DNA of 64,000 nt from Salirhabdus sp. Marseille-P4669 (GCF_900240405.1 NZ_OEQK01000006.1:203525-267524), one strand, 5' to 3'. Shown: positions 1 to 11,129, numbered from the stretch's first letter. Translations and numbers: made by a program. Notes: generated by a model not told the origin, from the letters alone.

Positions 1-533
1 AATGCTAATTGGAGAATAGCAAGGAGTGCCGTTTCAAGCCCTAAATAGGTAATTTGCCACCAAGTTTCAGGTGCTTCTGTCGCAGGTATCAACCCATATT
101 GAGCAAGTTCACCTCCGCCATTCCAAAACAAGTTCACAGCGACTGCAGCAATTAGTGCTAATCCTACACGAATTCCAGTAATTAGCCACCAGTTTACCCC
201 AACCTTTGACGCGACAGAGGATTCAATTAATAAATTGTGCGAGAAAGAAAGCATTATTGCTAAAATGAATACCTCTTTCACCGTAAAGTCGAAGCTAATA
301 ATGGCTGCAATACCTGCATACAAGTTTGAAAAATTACCTAGTACAAGGGGGACTGCCGCTTCTCCTGGCAGTCCAATTAAATTCATAAAAGGTTCAATCC
401 AATCAATAATGATTGGAAAAACCGACGTATGACTTAAAATTGTAATCATTAACGTGATGGGAAAAATGATTTTTCCTAATGTCCACGTAAGGGATAGACC
501 ACTCTTTATTCCACGATGTAATATACCTTGCAC
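1..533 (-). CDS. yvoD: YvoD-like nucleoside-recognition (gate) domain membrane protein, C-terminus cut by window edge
   Basis: Translation of the minus strand from a GTG at 533 gives a hydrophobic protein beginning MQGILHRGIKSGLSLTW, with membrane segments and a stretch (IEPFMNLIGLPGEAAVPLVL) typical of the nucleoside-recognition/gate family found in YvoD and spore-maturation proteins. The GTG is preceded by a strong ribosome-binding site (AGGGGGAAGG) that overlaps the lgt stop codon, so it is translationally coupled to lgt. B. subtilis has the same order hprK-lgt-yvoD. Transport substrate and role are not known; the family name comes from domain homology. The reading frame stays open to base 1, so the C-terminus lies outside the window. 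Confidence 0.75.
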   Translation of the reverse strand, partial: MQGILHRGIKSGLSLTWTLGKIIFPITLMITILSHTSVFPIIIDWIEPFMNLIGLPGEAAVPLVLGNFSNLYAGIAAIISFDFTVKEVFILAIMLSFSHNLLIESSVASKVGVNWWLITGIRVGLALIAAVAVNLFWNGGGELAQYGLIPATEAPETWWQITYLGLETALLAILQLA

Positions 534-544
534 TTACCTTCCCC

Positions 545-1387
545 CTAGCGCTTCGTTACTTTTTTACCATTGTAATGCTTATCTGCTAATCCTTTTTTTC
601 TTCGATATATAATGAATATGATACATCCAATAATGATAAGAACAGAGATAAGCTGTGCCATACGTATATTCGTGTTCCATACATAAAGACTATCTGTGCG
701 CATGCCTTCTACAAAGTAACGACCAACAGAATACCAAATTAAGTACGTAAAGAAAATTTCCCCACGACGTGGATTGAACTTTCTTCTTATAACTAATATT
801 AAAATGATGCCAAGGAAGTTCCATACCGATTCATATAGAAAGGTCGGATGATGGTAAACACCATTAACACACATTTGATTCATAATGAAGTCTGGAATAA
901 ACTTTAATCCATTATCCCAAGCTTCCGCTGAAATCGGGCCACCATAAGCTTCTTGATTCATAAAGTTTCCCCAACGACCAATTGCTTGACCTAGCAATAA
1001 GCTTGGAGCTGCTATGTCTGCGATTTGCCAGAAGGAAACTCCTTTGGCTTTTGCGAATAGTACCGCTGTTAACACAGCACCAATTAAGGCCCCGTGAATG
1101 GCTATTCCGCCTTCCCAAATTGCAAATACCTTCCACCACGGACCATCTGCATAACGATCCCATTCAAAGATGACATAATAAAATCTTGCGAAGATAATCG
1201 CAGCTGGAATTGCAAATACAAGTAAATCAACGAACAAATCTTTATTCAGCCCAAGACGATCTGCTTCTCGCATCGCCATCAACAAGGCTAAAAATGCACC
1301 TGTTGCAATGATTAAACCATACCAGTAGATTGTCAAAGGACCGATATCCAAAAAGACACGATCATACGGTTCATACGTACACATCAT
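545..1387 (-). CDS. lgt: Prolipoprotein diacylglyceryl transferase
   Basis: Integral membrane enzyme that moves diacylglycerol from phosphatidylglycerol onto the lipobox cysteine of prelipoproteins. The 280-residue protein has about seven membrane segments, the HGAL motif near residue 98 and the Lgt signature around [13 protein letters not shown] near residues 137-150. It begins at two consecutive ATGs; AGGGGG about 10 bases upstream serves as ribosome-binding site. It lies downstream of hprK in the conserved hprK-lgt-yvoD operon. Substrates in this window include the lipoproteins at 13081, 18933 and 29590. Length is normal for the family. Confidence 0.97.
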   Translation of the reverse strand: MMCTYEPYDRVFLDIGPLTIYWYGLIIATGAFLALLMAMREADRLGLNKDLFVDLLVFAIPAAIIFARFYYVIFEWDRYADGPWWKVFAIWEGGIAIHGALIGAVLTAVLFAKAKGVSFWQIADIAAPSLLLGQAIGRWGNFMNQEAYGGPISAEAWDNGLKFIPDFIMNQMCVNGVYHHPTFLYESVWNFLGIILILVIRRKFNPRRGEIFFTYLIWYSVGRYFVEGMRTDSLYVWNTNIRMAQLISVLIIIGCIIFIIYRRKKGLADKHYNGKKVTKR

Positions 1388-1487
1388 ATTTTATTTCCCC
1401 CTATAAACACGAACTCTACCCAATTGATAAGGAAAGTCGTCCTTTTCATTTGACTTGATTCCATTAAATCTTATGCGTTCTTAACTA

Positions 1488-2423
1488 TTACAAGTCCTCT
1501 TGTGGATCTGTTTCAATCGCTTGTGTTAACCGTTTCGAAAACTCTTGTGCTGTATTGATTCCCATTCGCTTTAATCGAAAGTTCATTGCTGCTACTTCAA
1601 TAATAACTGCTAAGTTTCTACCAGGACGTACAGGAATTGTTGCTTTTGGAAGCTCAACATCCATAATCTTCATTTTTTCTTCATCTAACCCGAGTCGATC
1701 ATACTGTTTATGTTGATCCCAAATTTCTAAGTTAATTACGAGTGAAATACGTTTATGGTTTCGAACAGCTCCAGCTCCGAACAAAGTCATGACATCGATA
1801 ATCCCAAGTCCTCGAATCTCCAACAAATGCTCAATTAGAGGAGGAGAATTCCCAATCAAGGTATCAAAGTCTTCTTGTCGAATTTCCACACTATCATCGG
1901 CAACTAAACGATGGCCGCGCTTAACAAGCTCCAAGGCTGTCTCACTTTTACCAACTCCACTATGTCCTGTAATTAGTACACCAACGCCATAGATATCTAC
2001 TAATACACCATGAATCGCTGTAAATGGAGCGAATTTTGATTCCAAATAGTTTGTAATTCTGCTTACAACACTTGTTGTTTTGCGTGGTGATCGAATTACT
2101 GGCACTCCTGCATCATTTCCAGCATCGACTAATTCGCTTGGAACCTCTAAGCCACGAGTAACAATAATACCAGGTGTTACTTCAGAACAAATTTTGCTCA
2201 TTCGTTCTCTTTTTACCTCATTCGGTAAGTCATGAAAGTATGATAATTCTGTTTTACCTAGCACTTGTAAACGATCAGCTGGATAGTGCTTAAAATAACC
2301 AGCCATCTCCATCCCCGGACGAGAGATATCACTTTTTACTATTTCTCGGTGAATTCCATCGTGTCCTGCAACAATCTCCAAATCAAATCGCTCGACCAAA
2401 TCTTTTGTTCTAACTTTTGCCAT
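1488..2423 (-). CDS. hprK: HPr kinase/phosphorylase
   Basis: Bifunctional enzyme that phosphorylates HPr (and Crh) on Ser46, or removes the phosphate, so setting CcpA-dependent catabolite repression. The 311-residue protein has an N-terminal domain of about 130 residues, then a P-loop GHSGVGKSE near residues 153-161 and the HprK signature [10 protein letters not shown] near residue 203. It is the first gene of a hprK-lgt-yvoD operon on the minus strand. Length and domain order match the Firmicute enzyme. Its presence makes CcpA/cre control of the ketone-body operon at 31414-36135 plausible. Confidence 0.97.
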   Translation of the reverse strand: MAKVRTKDLVERFDLEIVAGHDGIHREIVKSDISRPGMEMAGYFKHYPADRLQVLGKTELSYFHDLPNEVKRERMSKICSEVTPGIIVTRGLEVPSELVDAGNDAGVPVIRSPRKTTSVVSRITNYLESKFAPFTAIHGVLVDIYGVGVLITGHSGVGKSETALELVKRGHRLVADDSVEIRQEDFDTLIGNSPPLIEHLLEIRGLGIIDVMTLFGAGAVRNHKRISLVINLEIWDQHKQYDRLGLDEEKMKIMDVELPKATIPVRPGRNLAVIIEVAAMNFRLKRMGINTAQEFSKRLTQAIETDPQEDL

Positions 2424-2629
2424 TCGTATGTATGCCTCCCTAGTTAAGCAAATACTGTCCCTATTTTAGCATTTTTCGATGAACTTTAACACTTTTTAAC
2501 AAGTTTAGGGAAATGAAGGTTTTTTCGATTTCGAAATGAACTTTTTAAGCCATAAGATAAGGAGGGAATCAAAATCTAATGAAGTAAAAAAGGTAGCCTA
2601 TAATTGCCTTTAAATCTAGTATCAAATGC

Positions 2630-2655
2630 AAAAAACAGGGTTTCCCCTGTTTTTT
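2630..2655 (-). terminator. Rho-independent terminator after the YvlD-like gene
   Basis: An 11-bp perfect stem (AAAAAACAGGG with CCCTGTTTTTT) and a 4-base loop; on the minus strand it ends in a T tract. The stem overlaps the yvlD stop codon at 2654-2656. The rest of 2424-2653 shows nothing else recognisable. Confidence 0.85.
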
Positions 2656-3013
2656 ACCGTTTTATCGTATCGACTACCAGCTTTTGAAGTAGTAGGTTTA
2701 ATACAGATAATACTATTGCTGCTAAAATAGCTGTTACAAAATCTTCAATGATAAAGGCATCCCCTATTATGGATGAAGTTAACCATAATGTCACCGCATT
2801 GATGACAAACAAAAAGAGTCCTAGGGTTAAAACTGTTACTGGTAATGTAAATAAGATTAATAATGGCTTCACAATAACATTTAAAATAGATAAGATCAGA
2901 CTTGCTAATAATGCTGTAACAAAACCATCAATTTCAACTTTATCAAACAATTCTCCGACAGCTAGAATTGCAACAGCATTTACTACTAATGATAGTGCCC
3001 AATTTTTTAACAT
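2654..3013 (-). CDS. yvlD: YvlD-like phage-holin-family small membrane protein
   Basis: A 119-residue protein with four hydrophobic segments, matching the holin-like superfamily that includes B. subtilis YvlD. I place the start at ATG 3013 (MLKNWALSL): AAGGGAGG lies just upstream, and a longer reading frame to 3094 would run into the yvlB gene that ends at 3027. It is the second gene of a yvlB-yvlD pair 13 bases apart. B. subtilis has a four-gene yvlABCD operon; the yvlA and PspC-like yvlC genes are absent here. Function is unknown; the context suggests envelope stress. Confidence 0.85.
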   Translation of the reverse strand: MLKNWALSLVVNAVAILAVGELFDKVEIDGFVTALLASLILSILNVIVKPLLILFTLPVTVLTLGLFLFVINAVTLWLTSSIIGDAFIIEDFVTAILAAIVLSVLNLLLQKLVVDTIKR

Positions 3014-3026
3014 TTTGTTTCCTCCC

Positions 3027-4124
3027 TTATGGTAATGGATGTACGTTGACACTTCCTGTTTTTGTTTCTGCTTCAATATATAATGCCTTTTCATTGATGC
3101 CTTCCGTTTGAAAGTGAAGCTGTTTTTTCAAAAAGTCACTTGTATGTTTAACGGTCTCATAATCTGGTAATGTGCAATGTACATTTCCGACGCTCGTTTT
3201 CAGCTCTCCATCTATCCTTTTATTTCCAGGGACATAAAGATGAACAGGTCCGGTTGTCGTTTTAAAGAAACCAGTATGACCTGCCATTCCGTGCCAGAAG
3301 CAATGAATGGAACCATTTACGAGCTGAGAATCTATTTTATCAAAAGTTCCGTCAACATAAATAGAGCCGTTAATCGTCTCTACATCACAATCACTACAAA
3401 CACAATTTTCCAATTTAACGGAGCTATTTGCTGATTTTACTTCCCATTCTTCCCCTTTAACTTTTTGGAAAGAAATTTTTCCATTGGTTGTTTTTACATT
3501 AACATATTTTGATTCTATGCTATCCAAGAAAATAGGTCCATTAAATGTTTTAAATGCTGCTTTTTGATAGATTTGTTTTGGTACATAAATGATGAAGTCT
3601 ACTTTTATTTTCTTTGTCTCTAATTTAATGAAGAAGGTGCTATTCTGGAAATCTACTTGAAGCTGCTCCAAAAATTGTTTTTTCGCTGCTTCTTCATCCT
3701 CTACCTTATATACCTTCGCGTTACACTCAACTCGTACCTCCCGCTCATCCCAAACATTAATATCTAGGCTTCCATTTTCGATTTCAAAATCGAGGTTGGA
3801 AAATGCAAAGTCTTGATACTGAAAAATATGGGATACGGAAACGGACGATCCAAAATTAAAATCTAAATCTACATTTTTAATCTTATGAAGAGTGTTATCA
3901 ACAAAATCAAATAGTTTATGTTTCGTTGATTTCTTTTTCTGTTTGTTATTATCGAATGCATGTGAGCTATCTTCCCAAAGCACTTGTTCCGATAAAGACT
4001 GATCAACATGCGCACTTTTAGCCTTTTCCGCATTTTCCAGTGCATCTAGTAGCTCGTCCGCTTCTTCCGCAGTTATCATGCCTTCCTCTATTAACTTTAA
4101 AATTCTTCTCCGTTCTTCGCTCAT
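3027..4124 (-). CDS. yvlB: YvlB-like protein: SHOCT-like N-terminus plus DUF4097 beta-repeat domain
   Basis: The 365-residue protein starts with a short helical module (MSEERRRILKLIEEGMITAEEADELL is its region, residues 1-30) of the kind found in YvlB and in enterococcal LiaX. A charged linker follows, then a long beta-strand-rich DUF4097 region from about residue 100 to the end with repeated 'NGSI/NGKI/TGPV' turns. No signal peptide or membrane segment is seen, so it is probably cytoplasmic or membrane-associated through YvlD. LiaX-type proteins take part in cell-envelope stress and antimicrobial-peptide responses; a similar role here is inference from homology. Length equals that of B. subtilis YvlB. 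Confidence 0.85.
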   Translation of the reverse strand: MSEERRRILKLIEEGMITAEEADELLDALENAEKAKSAHVDQSLSEQVLWEDSSHAFDNNKQKKKSTKHKLFDFVDNTLHKIKNVDLDFNFGSSVSVSHIFQYQDFAFSNLDFEIENGSLDINVWDEREVRVECNAKVYKVEDEEAAKKQFLEQLQVDFQNSTFFIKLETKKIKVDFIIYVPKQIYQKAAFKTFNGPIFLDSIESKYVNVKTTNGKISFQKVKGEEWEVKSANSSVKLENCVCSDCDVETINGSIYVDGTFDKIDSQLVNGSIHCFWHGMAGHTGFFKTTTGPVHLYVPGNKRIDGELKTSVGNVHCTLPDYETVKHTSDFLKKQLHFQTEGINEKALYIEAETKTGSVNVHPLP

Positions 4125-4285
4125 TCCAATCCCCTTTCCTTACACTACTCTAATTATATTACGAATTAATACGTTCATGAGTTCCAATAAAAAAGATTAT
4201 CATGTATTCACGAATCCACAAGTCTAGTACCTTTACCTTTCTTACAACAAAGGAGAAAATCCTTCCTTTTAAATAAAATAAAAAA

Positions 4286-4303
4286 TCAGCGTATCCACGC
4301 TGA
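4286..4303 (-). terminator. Rho-independent terminator after bshB2
   Basis: Stem TCAGCG/CGCTGA with a 6-base loop; the minus-strand product ends in a long T-rich tract (complement of 4270-4285). It lies 8 bases past the bshB2 stop codon. Confidence 0.8.
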
Positions 4304-4310
4304 CCTTTCA

Positions 4311-4970
4311 TTAAAATTTCCAACGATAAAATTCTTCTCGATAGAAACGCTCATAAATTTCTTCATCATTCGTTGTTGCCGCATTTTCTTTAAATTTCTT
4401 CAACATGCCACCAAATTGCGAAGCATGACACTCAATAGCTTTTAACTTAATATCAAATACATCTTTTACATCTTGTAATACGTCAGGTACTCCTAATACA
4501 TCATAGCGATCATTGGTAATGGCTTGGGCCCAAACCTCTGGTCGTTTCTCTGGATTGATTCGTTTTACCGCCTCGATAGCAGCTGCACCCATTGCATCAT
4601 GATCTGGATGAACCGCATACTCTGGATAATGCGTAATTACTAAAGTAGGTTCAATCTTATCGAGATATTGTTTTATTTGTTCTGCAATCTCATCTCTTGA
4701 TTCAAATTCAATCGTTTTATCTCGAAGACCAAGCATCACTAATTCCATGTCCAATACGTTACAAGCATTGATTAATTCTTGCTTGCGTATTTCTGGTAAT
4801 GTTTCACGATTTGCAAAAAAAGGACTTCCCATATTACGTCCCATTTCACCTAACGTTCCACATAAATACGTTACTGGGACTCCTTCTTTACGAAATTTTG
4901 CTACAGTACCAGCACATCCAAAGGACTCATCATCTGGGTGTGGCAAAATAACAACGACATGCTTATGCAT
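4311..4970 (-). CDS. bshB2: Bacillithiol biosynthesis deacetylase BshB2
   Basis: Zinc-dependent de-N-acetylase of the PIG-L/LmbE family that removes acetyl from GlcNAc-malate in bacillithiol synthesis. The 219-residue protein has the family's metal motif HPDDE at residues 11-15 and the second motif HYPEYAVHPDHD near residue 114. It has the length of B. subtilis BshB2 (YojG) and, as there, follows a yojF gene (21 bases apart, same strand). GGAGAG precedes the ATG. Bacillithiol is the low-molecular-weight thiol of Bacillaceae, supporting the taxonomic placement. Confidence 0.92.
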   Translation of the reverse strand: MHKHVVVILPHPDDESFGCAGTVAKFRKEGVPVTYLCGTLGEMGRNMGSPFFANRETLPEIRKQELINACNVLDMELVMLGLRDKTIEFESRDEIAEQIKQYLDKIEPTLVITHYPEYAVHPDHDAMGAAAIEAVKRINPEKRPEVWAQAITNDRYDVLGVPDVLQDVKDVFDIKLKAIECHASQFGGMLKKFKENAATTNDEEIYERFYREEFYRWKF

Positions 4971-4990
4971 TTGATCTCTCCTCTCTTTGC

Positions 4991-5344
4991 TTAATAGTTA
5001 AACGGTCTTTCACTTATTTGAAGAGCTACCATTAGTCTACCGTCTCGATCATGTCCTGCTAGTAGAAGTTCTCCTTTTTCGTTTTGTTCCCAATCGGATA
5101 CTCCTTCTGCATATATCCAGCCAATATCCATCTTTAGACCAACACGAAAAGAGCCATTGTCTCCCACAATCTTTGCTCTTTGATAAGATACTTTTGCATT
5201 ACGAATAAAAGCTCCAACATTGTAGGCATTGCTATCGAAATGCTTCGCATATGCTCCATTAGTTGTTTCTAAGTGCACATACACATCTTTATTTACATAT
5301 TGATCCAGTGCTTGTTGAACAGCTTCCTTTGCAATAACTTCCAT
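4991..5344 (-). CDS. yojF: YojF family protein (DUF1806)
   Basis: A 117-residue soluble protein closely resembling the DUF1806/YojF family, which is nearly always encoded directly before bshB2. A GGAGAG ribosome-binding site lies 8 bases before the ATG. No catalytic motif is evident. A role linked to bacillithiol metabolism is inferred only from the conserved pairing. Confidence 0.88.
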   Translation of the reverse strand: MEVIAKEAVQQALDQYVNKDVYVHLETTNGAYAKHFDSNAYNVGAFIRNAKVSYQRAKIVGDNGSFRVGLKMDIGWIYAEGVSDWEQNEKGELLLAGHDRDGRLMVALQISERPFNY

Positions 5345-5411
5345 GTTTTTTCTCTCCTCTCTATTCAGAAAGTAATATGTAGTTAGGGGAGCAAGAATAT
5401 CCCTCCTCCCC

Positions 5412-8282
5412 TTACCGAGAGCTCACTCGTTCTTGAATATGCTCTTCCATCCGCTCTGAATCTCGCTTAAGTATAGGTTTCAAATACTGTCCGGTATAAG
5501 ACTCCGCAACTTCTGCAACTTCTTCCGGTGTTCCTGTCGCAATAATGGTGCCTCCACCATCTCCACCTTCAGGACCTAGATCAATTAAATAATCGGCTGT
5601 CTTAATAACATCCAAGTTATGCTCAATGATCAAAACAGAATCGCCATTTTCTACTAATCGTTGTAAAACGACTAATAAACGGGAAATATCATCTACATGT
5701 AAACCTGTAGTTGGTTCATCTAAAATATAAACTGATTTGCCATTTGAACGACGATGAAGCTCACTAGCAAGCTTCACACGCTGTGCTTCTCCACCTGATA
5801 AAGTGGTAGCTGGCTGACCAAGTTTAACATATCCAAGACCAACATCATAAATCGTTTGGATTTTTCGTTGTATTTTTGGAATGTTTTCAAAGAAGTCTAG
5901 TGCTTCCTCTACCGTCATATCTAATACGTCCGCAATGCTTTTTCCTTTATATTTCACTTCTAAGGTTTCTCTATTATATCGCTTTCCATGACAAACTTCA
6001 CATGGTACGTATACATCCGGTAAAAAGTGCATTTCAATTTTAATAATTCCATCCCCACGACATGCTTCACAGCGCCCACCTTTTACGTTAAAGCTAAACC
6101 GTCCTTTTTTATATCCACGAACCTTGGATTCATTGGTTGCGGCAAACACATCTCGAACATCATCAAAAACACCTGTGTAGGTTGCCGGATTGGATCTTGG
6201 GGAACGGCCAATTGGAGATTGGTCAATATCGATTACCTTCTCCAAATGCTCAATCCCTTTTATTTCCTCTACTTTTCCAGGCTTTACTCTTCTACGATTT
6301 AGTTTTTGAGCTAACGTTTTAAAAATAACTTCATTTACAAGAGAGCTTTTACCAGAGCCTGAAACACCTGTTACAACAGTCATCATTCCCAATGGAACTT
6401 TAACATCTACACCTTTTAAATTGTTCTCTTCCGCTCCAATAATTTCAAGGAATCGGCCATCACTCTCGCGACGTTCTTTCGGAAGTGGAATAAATTTTTT
6501 TCCAGATAAGTATTGACCTGTTAATGATTTTTTCATTTTCATTACTTGCTTCGGTGTTCCACTCGCGACTACTTCCCCTCCGTGGGCACCTGCACCAGGT
6601 CCAATATCCACTAAGTAATCTGCAGCTAACATCGTATCTTCATCATGCTCCACCACTACTAATGTGTTATCTAAATCACGCATTTGCTGGAGTGTAGCAA
6701 TTAATTTATCATTGTCTCGCTGATGTAACCCAATCGACGGCTCATCCAGAACATAGAGAACCCCTGTTAACGCCGAGCCAATTTGGGTAGCAAGACGAAT
6801 ACGCTGAGCTTCCCCACCTGACAATGTTCCTGCCGTTCTAGATAATGTTAAATAATCGAGCCCAACATTCGTTAAAAAGGAAAGGCGATCGGAGATTTCT
6901 TTTAAAATCATCGTTGCAATTTGTTGATCTTTTTCCGACAATGGTAAGCTTTCAAAAAATACTTTAGCCTCTTTAACAGAAAAATCGGTAACCTGCCCAA
7001 TATGTTTTCCATTCACCTTCACTGCTAATGTTTCTTCCCGTAAACGGTAGCCATCACACGCTTGACAAGGTTTATCGGTCATGTACTTTTCCATTTGCTC
7101 ACGAATAAAATCAGAGGTACTTTCACGATAACGTCGTTCAATATTATGAGCAACCCCTTCAAAATAAATTTCATTGGAACGAGTGATGCCCCGATCATTC
7201 TCATAATGAAAATGAATTTTTTCTTTATTACTTCCATAAAGAATTTTATCCATTTTTGCTTTCGGAATATCCTTCACTGGAACATCCATCGAAATATCGT
7301 AGTGCTTGCACACACTCTTCAATAGCTGAGGATAATACTGAGAGCTAATGGGCTGCCAAGGTAAGATTGCTCCTTCATTTAACGTTAAATTCCAGTCTGG
7401 GATTACTAAATCAATATCTACTTTTAATTTAAAGCCTAAACCATCGCAGCTGCTACAAGCACCGTATGGGGTGTTAAAGGAGAACATTCTAGGCTCTAAT
7501 TCGTCAATCGAGAAACCACAAATTGGACAAGCATGCTTTTCACTAAATAACAGCTCCTCTTGTCCCATAACATCGATGGTAACTTTACCATCCCCTAATT
7601 TTAAAGCCGTTTCCAAAGAGTCACTTAATCGACCGGCAACTCCTTCTTTTACGACAATACGGTCGATAACAACCTCTATTGTATGTTTTTTCGTTTTCTC
7701 AAGCTGAATGTCATCGGTCACTTCTCGCATTTCCCCATCAACACGTAGACGCACGTAGCCTTGCTTTTTTAAGTCCTCTAAAACCTTAACATGTTCACCC
7801 TTACGTCCAGATACAACAGGTGCTAAGATTTGCAGCTTGGTTCGTTCTGGGTATTCTAAAATTCGATCGACCATTTGTTCAATCGTTTGAGATGAAATTT
7901 CCGTGCCATGTATCGGACAAAAAGCTTTCCCTACACGAGCATAAAGCAACCGTAAATAATCATAGATTTCCGTTACAGTACCAACAGTGGATCGGGGATT
8001 TCGACTAGTTGTTTTTTGATCAATCGAAATTGCCGGAGATAGCCCCTCAATTAGATCCACATCCGGCTTATCCATTTGTCCTAGAAATTGTCGTGCATAG
8101 GCAGACAAGGACTCTACATATCTTCTTTGACCTTCTGCATAAATAGTGTCGAAAGCTAACGAAGATTTCCCAGAACCTGAAAGTCCTGTTAACACAACTA
8201 ATTTATTTTTTGGGATATCTACATCAACATTTTTTAAGTTGTTTGCTCGTGCACCTCGCACTTTAATTGACTTCATTGCCAT
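5412..8282 (-). CDS. uvrA: Excinuclease ABC subunit A
   Basis: DNA-damage-sensing ATPase of nucleotide excision repair. The 956-residue protein has two ABC ATPase halves: Walker [10 protein letters not shown] near residue 33 and GVSGSGKSS near residue 640, and two LSGGEAQR signature motifs. Zinc-binding cysteine pairs are seen at CPICGF (near 253) and in the second half at CEAC/CEVC. It starts 7 bases after the uvrB stop codon, so uvrB and uvrA form one operon transcribed from the LexA-boxed promoter at about 10310-10340. A GC-rich hairpin at 5385-5412 follows the gene but has no T tract. Confidence 0.98.
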   Translation of the reverse strand: MAMKSIKVRGARANNLKNVDVDIPKNKLVVLTGLSGSGKSSLAFDTIYAEGQRRYVESLSAYARQFLGQMDKPDVDLIEGLSPAISIDQKTTSRNPRSTVGTVTEIYDYLRLLYARVGKAFCPIHGTEISSQTIEQMVDRILEYPERTKLQILAPVVSGRKGEHVKVLEDLKKQGYVRLRVDGEMREVTDDIQLEKTKKHTIEVVIDRIVVKEGVAGRLSDSLETALKLGDGKVTIDVMGQEELLFSEKHACPICGFSIDELEPRMFSFNTPYGACSSCDGLGFKLKVDIDLVIPDWNLTLNEGAILPWQPISSQYYPQLLKSVCKHYDISMDVPVKDIPKAKMDKILYGSNKEKIHFHYENDRGITRSNEIYFEGVAHNIERRYRESTSDFIREQMEKYMTDKPCQACDGYRLREETLAVKVNGKHIGQVTDFSVKEAKVFFESLPLSEKDQQIATMILKEISDRLSFLTNVGLDYLTLSRTAGTLSGGEAQRIRLATQIGSALTGVLYVLDEPSIGLHQRDNDKLIATLQQMRDLDNTLVVVEHDEDTMLAADYLVDIGPGAGAHGGEVVASGTPKQVMKMKKSLTGQYLSGKKFIPLPKERRESDGRFLEIIGAEENNLKGVDVKVPLGMMTVVTGVSGSGKSSLVNEVIFKTLAQKLNRRRVKPGKVEEIKGIEHLEKVIDIDQSPIGRSPRSNPATYTGVFDDVRDVFAATNESKVRGYKKGRFSFNVKGGRCEACRGDGIIKIEMHFLPDVYVPCEVCHGKRYNRETLEVKYKGKSIADVLDMTVEEALDFFENIPKIQRKIQTIYDVGLGYVKLGQPATTLSGGEAQRVKLASELHRRSNGKSVYILDEPTTGLHVDDISRLLVVLQRLVENGDSVLIIEHNLDVIKTADYLIDLGPEGGDGGGTIIATGTPEEVAEVAESYTGQYLKPILKRDSERMEEHIQERVSSR

Positions 8283-8289
8283 GTTCTTG

Positions 8290-10269
8290 TCATCCTTCCG
8301 CCTTTAGTTCCAAAATAATATCCCGCAGTTCTGCCGCTCTCTCGAAGTTTAAGTCTCTTGCTGCTTGCTTCATTTCTGCTTCTAAGTCTTTGATTCTCTC
8401 CGCCTTCTCTTCTTTAGATAAGTTTGCTAATGTTGCCGTTTCTCCGTATTTCTCATCATCTTCTGCTGCCACTGTCGCTCGAATCACATCACGAACTTTC
8501 TTCTTAATGGTCTGTGGCGTAATGCCATGCTCTTCGTTATAGGCAATTTGCTTTTCCCGCCGACGGTATGTTTCTTCAATAGCAATCTGCATCGAGTCGG
8601 TCATTTTATCTGCATACATAATAACTTGACCATTCGCGTTACGAGCAGCACGACCAATTGTCTGAATAAGCGAACGATGAGAACGTAAAAATCCTTCCTT
8701 ATCCGCATCTAAAATCGCCACTAAGGAAACCTCTGGTATATCTAGACCTTCTCTTAATAAGTTAATCCCAACAATTACGTCATATTTTCCAACACGCAAA
8801 TCTCGAATAATTTCAATTCGTTCCAGTGTTTTGATTTCCGAATGTAAATAAGCGACTTTGAAACCGACATCCTTCAAATAATCCGATAAGTCTTCTGCCA
8901 TTTTGATCGTCAATGTTGTCACCAATACACGTTCATTACGCTCTGTGCGCTTCTTCACTTCTCCTATTAAATTATCAATTTGCCCTTCAATAGGACGAAC
9001 ATCAATTTTTGGATCTAACAATCCTGTAGGGCGAATAATTTGCTCTGTCATTTTCGGTGTATGCTCTAGCTCATATGGACCAGGTGTAGCAGAAACAAAT
9101 ATTGCTTGATTGACATGCTTTTCGAATTCCTCAAATTTTAAAGGCCGGTTATCTAGAGCAGATGGTAAACGGAAGCCATGGTCCACAAGTGTCATCTTCC
9201 GCGCACGATCCCCGTTGTACATTCCTCTTACCTGTGGCAATGTAACGTGGGATTCATCGACTACTAATAGAAAGTCTTCTGGAAAATAATCAAGTAAAGT
9301 ATATGGTGTTGCTCCCGCTTCACGTAGGGTTAAATGTCTAGAGTAATTCTCTATTCCAGAACAAAAGCCCATTTCTCGCATCATTTCCAAATCATAATTC
9401 GTTCGTTGTTCCAAACGTTGCGCCTCTAACAATTTATTATCTGCACGGAACTGCTCTAACGTTTCCTTTAATTCCTTTTCTATATTTTCGATTGCAACTT
9501 TCATTTTCTCTTCACGGGTTACGAAGTGGGAGGCCGGAAAAATTGCCACATGCTCTCGGTCTCCTATAATTTCACCAGTTAATGCATCCACTTCTCGAAT
9601 CCGGTCTATTTCATCTCCAAAAAATTCTACACGTAAGCAATGCTCTTCCTTAGATGCAGGAATAATTTCGACTGAATCTCCACGGACACGGAAGGTACCA
9701 CGCTGGAAGTCAATATCATTTCTACTATATTGAATGTCTACTAAATTACGGAGTAGCTCATCCCGATCCTTTTCCATTCCTACACGTAACGAAACCACTA
9801 ATTCACGATATTCTTCCGGATTACCTAAACCATAAATACAAGAAACACTGGCAACAATAATAACATCATTCCGTTCAAACAAAGCAGATGTAGCCGAGTG
9901 ACGAAGCTTATCAATTTCATCATTAATGCTTGCATCTTTTTCAATATATGTATCTGTCGATGGTACATACGCTTCTGGTTGATAATAGTCATAATAACTC
10001 ACGAAATATTCCACCCGATTATTCGGGAAAAATTCTTTAAATTCACTATACAATTGTCCTGCAAGGGTTTTATTATGTGCAATTACTAATGTTGGCTTGT
10101 TCACTTCTTTTATTACATTGGAAATCGTAAATGTTTTCCCTGTCCCAGTAGCCCCAAGTAGTGTTTGATGTTTCTTACCTTTATGAATGCCATCTACTAG
10201 TTCCGCGATTGCTTTCGGTTGATCTCCTTGAGGCTCGTATTGCGACACTAGTTCAAATTGATTTTCCAA
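8290..10269 (-). CDS. uvrB: Excinuclease ABC subunit B
   Basis: Helicase-like damage-verification subunit of nucleotide excision repair, which hands DNA from UvrA to UvrC. The 659-residue protein has Walker A GATGTGKT near residues 39-46, the beta-hairpin tyrosines ([12 protein letters not shown]) near residue 90, DESH near 338, helicase motif VI (QTIGRAARN) near 540, and a C-terminal UVR domain that binds UvrC ([19 protein letters not shown]). First gene of the uvrB-uvrA operon. Confidence 0.98.
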   Translation of the reverse strand: MENQFELVSQYEPQGDQPKAIAELVDGIHKGKKHQTLLGATGTGKTFTISNVIKEVNKPTLVIAHNKTLAGQLYSEFKEFFPNNRVEYFVSYYDYYQPEAYVPSTDTYIEKDASINDEIDKLRHSATSALFERNDVIIVASVSCIYGLGNPEEYRELVVSLRVGMEKDRDELLRNLVDIQYSRNDIDFQRGTFRVRGDSVEIIPASKEEHCLRVEFFGDEIDRIREVDALTGEIIGDREHVAIFPASHFVTREEKMKVAIENIEKELKETLEQFRADNKLLEAQRLEQRTNYDLEMMREMGFCSGIENYSRHLTLREAGATPYTLLDYFPEDFLLVVDESHVTLPQVRGMYNGDRARKMTLVDHGFRLPSALDNRPLKFEEFEKHVNQAIFVSATPGPYELEHTPKMTEQIIRPTGLLDPKIDVRPIEGQIDNLIGEVKKRTERNERVLVTTLTIKMAEDLSDYLKDVGFKVAYLHSEIKTLERIEIIRDLRVGKYDVIVGINLLREGLDIPEVSLVAILDADKEGFLRSHRSLIQTIGRAARNANGQVIMYADKMTDSMQIAIEETYRRREKQIAYNEEHGITPQTIKKKVRDVIRATVAAEDDEKYGETATLANLSKEEKAERIKDLEAEMKQAARDLNFERAAELRDIILELKAEG

Positions 10270-10308
10270 ACCAAACCCTCCATTTCACACGTACCTATTG
10301 TTTCTAAC

Positions 10309-10337
10309 ATTATACCATATAATAGAACAGACATTCT
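10309..10337 (-). promoter_or_regulatory. uvrBA promoter region with LexA (DinR) box
   Basis: A 14-base near-palindrome AGAACAGACATTCT at 10324-10337 matches the Bacillus LexA consensus CGAACRNRYGTTYG at 11 of 14 positions, including GAAC and the RNRY core. It lies 10 bases upstream of a perfect TATAAT (minus strand, 10309-10314), about 55 bases before uvrB. This is the position expected for an SOS operator on uvrBA. The -35 element is weak, so the exact promoter is uncertain. Confidence 0.6.
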
Positions 10338-10398
10338 ATTTTTATCAATATAACCGAATTTTTTCCTAATTACCATTTTATACTTTTTCAATGGGAAA

Positions 10399-10435
10399 TA
10401 AAAAAACTCTGACTAAATATGCGATTTAACCAGAG
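10399..10435 (-). terminator. Rho-independent terminator overlapping the end of the SGNH hydrolase gene
   Basis: A 12-bp stem with two wobble pairs (CTCTGGTTAAAT with ATTTAGTCAGAG on the minus strand) and a T7 tract. It includes the stop codon of the gene ending at 10413. Confidence 0.75.
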
Positions 10436-11069
10436 GTTCGAATTCATCATAACCAGTATTATGAAAAGCTTCAGCAATGATACGATATCCATGTTTATTT
10501 GGATGAAAACCATCTAGAAAAAGTAAATCCTGCTCTCTACCTAAAAATAATGTATAAACATCAGCCACTTTAATCGTTGATGAAGTGAAAGATAATAATT
10601 GATGATTAAAATATTCTAGTGCTCTTGCTGCAATTGGATTTGGATATGGATTATATAATGTCATAAGCCGAATCGCATAGGGCTTATGAGAATCTACCTT
10701 CCGTTGATCCACTCTGTCCACAATCTCCCATATATCTTGAAGGATTCCCTCTAATGAATCCCCCAATACATGAGGACTAGGATTTCGTTCAAAATTTTTC
10801 CAAACCGTTCTCAAGTCATTTCCACCAATTGTTATCGTAATAATGTCTGCTTGGGTAATAGCATCTAGCACCATCGGGGATTCTACCATGCTTTTTAACT
10901 CTGGAATACGCAATCCATTTTCAGCAAACTTCTCAAGTTGGATAGGATAATTGAAAACTTGTTCCATTCTATTTTTATAGATTTCTACAAATCCTGGAGC
11001 AAATAAGGAGCCAGTTCCCACTGTTAATGAGTCACCAAGCGCTACATACAATAAGGGCATTCTACTCAT
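10413..11069 (-). CDS. SGNH/GDSL-family hydrolase (esterase/lipase-like)
   Basis: A 218-residue protein with all SGNH blocks: GDSLT near residue 14 (nucleophile Ser), GGND near residue 87 (block III) and DGFHPNKHGY near residue 180 (catalytic Asp-His). No signal peptide is evident, so it is probably cytoplasmic. I choose ATG 11069 because GAGGTGA lies 5-10 bases upstream; a GTG at 11078 overlaps that ribosome-binding site. Related Bacillus proteins include YpmR and LipC; substrate cannot be told from sequence. It is a single gene with its own terminator between the uvrBA promoter and a repeat array. Confidence 0.85.
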   Translation of the reverse strand: MSRMPLLYVALGDSLTVGTGSLFAPGFVEIYKNRMEQVFNYPIQLEKFAENGLRIPELKSMVESPMVLDAITQADIITITIGGNDLRTVWKNFERNPSPHVLGDSLEGILQDIWEIVDRVDQRKVDSHKPYAIRLMTLYNPYPNPIAARALEYFNHQLLSFTSSTIKVADVYTLFLGREQDLLFLDGFHPNKHGYRIIAEAFHNTGYDEFEPLVKSHI

Positions 11070-11129
11070 AAGCGTCACCTCAGAATAGAATATGCCATTT
11101 GTTGTTTAGGTGTTCATCATCATTTTTGG

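Noticed and set aside
5385..5412. Terminator after uvrA
   Set aside because: A GC-rich hairpin AGGGGAG/CTCCCCT exists but no T tract follows on the minus strand, so termination is not supported.
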